From Gemmatimonadota bacterium (GTDB lineage: Bacteria; Gemmatimonadota; Gemmatimonadetes; Longimicrobiales; Gaopeijiaceae), in assembly GCA_028874985.1 (NCBI GenBank), contig JAPPGI010000218.1, forward strand, positions 1 through 64,000: a stretch of DNA of 64,000 nt, read 5' to 3'. Made by a program: the position numbers and the translations under genes. This document shows positions 62,325 through 64,000 of this stretch, piece by piece (position 1 is the first letter of the stretch; every line of letters begins with the position of its first letter). A model generated the notes under the pieces. That model ran no database searches. It had not been told where the DNA came from and worked only from the letters and a program-made list of their open reading frames with translations.

Positions 62325-62555
62325 TCAGGCGGTATGCGAATCAAGATGATCCACGAGACTTCGCAGGGTCCCGATCCCGGCCCACTGCTCGGCGGAGATC
62401 GACACGCCGAACTCCTTCTCGACGATCTTCATGAATGCGACCGCATTCAGCGAGGACACACCCGCGTCGGCAAAGCTGCCGTCGAAGTTGGGCGAGCGCC
62501 CAAGATCGAGATTCTCGTCAACGAGGGTCCTGAGACGGCTTTCATTGGACGACAT
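62325..62555 (-). CDS. Free-standing acyl carrier protein (paralogue 2)
   Basis: This 76-residue carrier has the phosphopantetheine site in ADAGVSSLNAVAFMKIVE (Ser near residue 34) and closely parallels the ACP at 50512-50745. Examples are RLVSMIKEHLDLDR against RLRTLVDENLDLGR and the shared VEKEFG/VEAEFG segments. It is the first gene of the polyketide locus on the minus strand, upstream of the hydrolase and PKS and separated from them by repeat copy 3. It would load or hold an acyl starter or product, but that role is not shown by the sequence. There is no good ribosome binding site. Confidence 0.85.
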   Translation of the reverse strand: MSSNESRLRTLVDENLDLGRSPNFDGSFADAGVSSLNAVAFMKIVEKEFGVSISAEQWAGIGTLRSLVDHLDSHTA

Positions 62556-62608
62556 ACGCGGGCTCGGCTTTCGTGATGGGGAATCGCAACGGGGCCGGGG
62601 ACCCGGCT

Positions 62609-62637
62609 ATCTTCAACTCCCGCAACGCGGTTGTCAA
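62609..62637 (-). promoter_or_regulatory. Candidate promoter of the polyketide locus
   Basis: On the minus strand a perfect TTGACA (62632-62637) is followed by 17 bases and a weak GAAGAT (62609-62614), about 55 bases upstream of the ACP start. Transcription could run through ACP, hydrolase and PKS. Confidence 0.4.
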
Positions 62638-62807
62638 GGAACACCGGTCGCGCCACCCCGGTCGCGCCGCCCGGTTTCGTCGCAACCGGCGGACCTCCGT
62701 CCCGGCCCCCGCACTTGCCGCCGGCCTGAGTCGTCAATACTGGTAAGACTCTCGCCGCAAACCGCGGCGGGTGTTCCGGCCGGCAAGGCCTGACACGAAA
62801 GGAGCAC

Positions 62808-64000
62808 ATGGCACGCCGTCCCAGAATCCTCCCCGCTCTGCTCCTCGGGCTTTCCTCGGCATGCGGCGATCCGGCCACCCCTCCCGCGCCACCCGTTCCC
62901 ACGACCCTCGAACTGACCCCGGAGTCGCTGAACCTGGACGCCCTCGCCGCCACCGCAAGGTTCGCGGCCACGGTCTTCGATCAGCATGGACAGGAAATGA
63001 CGGGCGTACCCGCTTCGTGGCGCTCGACCAGCCCCGCGGTCGCCACCGTCGACCAATCGGGGCTCGTGACCGCCGCCGGCAACGGATCGGCCTACGTCAC
63101 GGCGACGGCCGGAGACGCGAAGGACTCGGCCCGGGTCGTCGTGCGGCAACGGCCCGCGTCTCTGTGGATCCGGCCGGGTCATCCCCAGCGAATGGAAGCG
63201 CTCGCCGATACCGTTCCCCTCACCGCCGAAGTGCTCGATCCCAACGGCCGGGCGATCGCCGGAGCCCCCGTCACCTGGTCCGCCGGCGACACCACGGTCG
63301 CGACGGTCAGCCAGTGGGGGCTGGTAACCGCCGTCGCCAACGGCTACACGACCGTCAAGGCGACCTCCGGCAGCCTGGTGGACTTCGTCGAGGTACGGGT
63401 GAGGCAGGTGCCGGCGGTGGTTCGGATGTCCCCCGCCGACGACACGCTGAGATTCGAATCCCTCGGTGACACCGTTCGGCTCTCGGCCGAAGTGCTGGAC
63501 GCAAACGGCCACGCGGTCGAAGGCGTGCAGGTCGCGTGGTCCACCAGCGACCTGCATGTGGCCACCATCGACCGCGACGGGCTCGTAACCGCCAGGGGCA
63601 ACGGCACGGCGGCCATTTCCGCGACCACCCATACCGTGACCGCGTCGACCCTGGCCGTGGTGGACCAGGTGCCGGTGATCCTCGAGTTGTCGTCGACGGG
63701 TGACCTGCTGGCCGTCGGCGACTCGGTCCGGATGACCGCGCGGGCTTTCGACGCGGGAGGTTCTCCCATCCTGGACGCCGGCTTCACCTGGACTTCCAGC
63801 GACATCGGGGTCGCGACCGTGAACGCGGAAGGATGGGTCCACGCCGTAGGCGAGGGGATGGCGGAGATCACGGTCACTCTGAAGGGACTGAGCGCATCCG
63901 CCACGGTGGTCACGGCGAGCCCGGACGAGATCGCGTTGCTGGCCTTCTTCCGGTCGACCGGCGGGCCGGCGTGGACCGAGAACGCCGGCTGGGCGACCGA
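62808..64000 (+). CDS. BIG2/Ig-like repeat surface lipoprotein, partial at right edge
   Basis: The frame opens at an ATG with AAAGGAG three bases upstream and runs off the window with no stop in 397 codons. A signal peptide ends in a lipobox-like SSAC (Cys near residue 19). Four repeats of about 85-90 residues follow, each with a WxSxxPxVATV core: WRSTSPAVATVDQSGLVTAA, WSAGDTTVATVSQWGLVTAV, WSTSDLHVATIDRDGLVTAR and WTSSDIGVATVNAEGWVHAV. These are bacterial Ig-like (BIG2) domains. The last visible residues (ALLAFFRSTGGPAWTENAGW) are the usual N-cap of a leucine-rich-repeat domain. The whole is probably a large surface adhesion or binding protein. Confidence 0.85.
   Translation, partial: MARRPRILPALLLGLSSACGDPATPPAPPVPTTLELTPESLNLDALAATARFAATVFDQHGQEMTGVPASWRSTSPAVATVDQSGLVTAAGNGSAYVTATAGDAKDSARVVVRQRPASLWIRPGHPQRMEALADTVPLTAEVLDPNGRAIAGAPVTWSAGDTTVATVSQWGLVTAVANGYTTVKATSGSLVDFVEVRVRQVPAVVRMSPADDTLRFESLGDTVRLSAEVLDANGHAVEGVQVAWSTSDLHVATIDRDGLVTARGNGTAAISATTHTVTASTLAVVDQVPVILELSSTGDLLAVGDSVRMTARAFDAGGSPILDAGFTWTSSDIGVATVNAEGWVHAVGEGMAEITVTLKGLSASATVVTASPDEIALLAFFRSTGGPAWTENAGWAT

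Overview
This window is a high-GC bacterial chromosome segment from a Gram-negative organism. LPS core genes (waaA, a heptosyltransferase-like GT9), three large TonB-dependent receptors, a SusC/SusD pair and many lipoproteins show an outer membrane. The mix of SusC/SusD, Tat-exported enzymes, 6-bladed beta-propeller lipoproteins, BIG2/Ig-like surface proteins and DUF3667 fits Gemmatimonadota, perhaps a marine or sponge-associated lineage. That placement is inference from gene content, not from a marker gene. No rRNA, tRNA or CRISPR array was found.

Layout. 0.2-6.5 kb (+): an ABC-2 exporter pair, then a tightly packed run of a Tat-exported NAD-epimerase, an amidohydrolase lipoprotein and a beta-propeller lipoprotein. 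6.6-8.9 kb (-): a DUF3667 membrane protein and an MFS exporter. 9.0-11.1 kb (+): a zincin and two small lipoproteins. 11.5-20.8 kb: a SusC/SusD pair, a PQQ-type sugar dehydrogenase, a second TonB receptor and a remnant of a Tat-exported aminotransferase. 21.2-28.7 kb (-): an MsbA-like exporter, a TPR lipoprotein and a three-gene operon (lipoprotein, histidine kinase, sigma-54 response regulator). 28.7-35.5 kb: a sulfurtransferase, a small membrane protein, HU, and an LPS-core block of GT9-GT4-GT2 facing waaA. 35.6-39.9 kb (-): an outer-membrane barrel, a permease/ATPase remnant, a third TonB receptor and a DUF1330 protein. 40.2-45.3 kb (+): an NCS2 permease and a complete TRAP transporter. 45.4-50.3 kb: a frameshifted lipoprotein-sorting-like gene, a membrane protein, a 20-residue peptide gene, an Ig-like lipoprotein and a ZIP/permease fusion. 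50.5-62.6 kb: a polyketide locus. 62.8 kb to the right edge: an Ig-like protein that runs out of the window.

The polyketide locus is the main accessory system. One giant protein has the order KS-AT-DH-cMT-ER-KR-ACP, followed by a second KS. An in-frame TAG sits at the conserved RGEGCG motif of that second KS. The reading frame continues beyond it for 611 codons into a KS/AT whose catalytic residues are lost. Two paralogous free-standing ACPs flank the locus, and an alpha/beta hydrolase lies directly upstream. A reduced, C-methylated lipid-like product is a reasonable inference.

The second notable feature is a dispersed repeat with three near-complete copies (40.05, 42.13 and 62.18 kb) and fragments near 39.6, 48.5 and 61.2 kb. 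It has a small hairpin whose closing base pair covaries between copies. Pieces of it form the N-terminal coding sequence of the TonB receptor and of the TRAP binding protein. The window also has several decayed genes (aminotransferase, ABC transporter, lipoprotein-sorting protein, hydrolase C-terminus, PKS module 2), which suggests ongoing gene erosion or, for the single-base cases, assembly errors.
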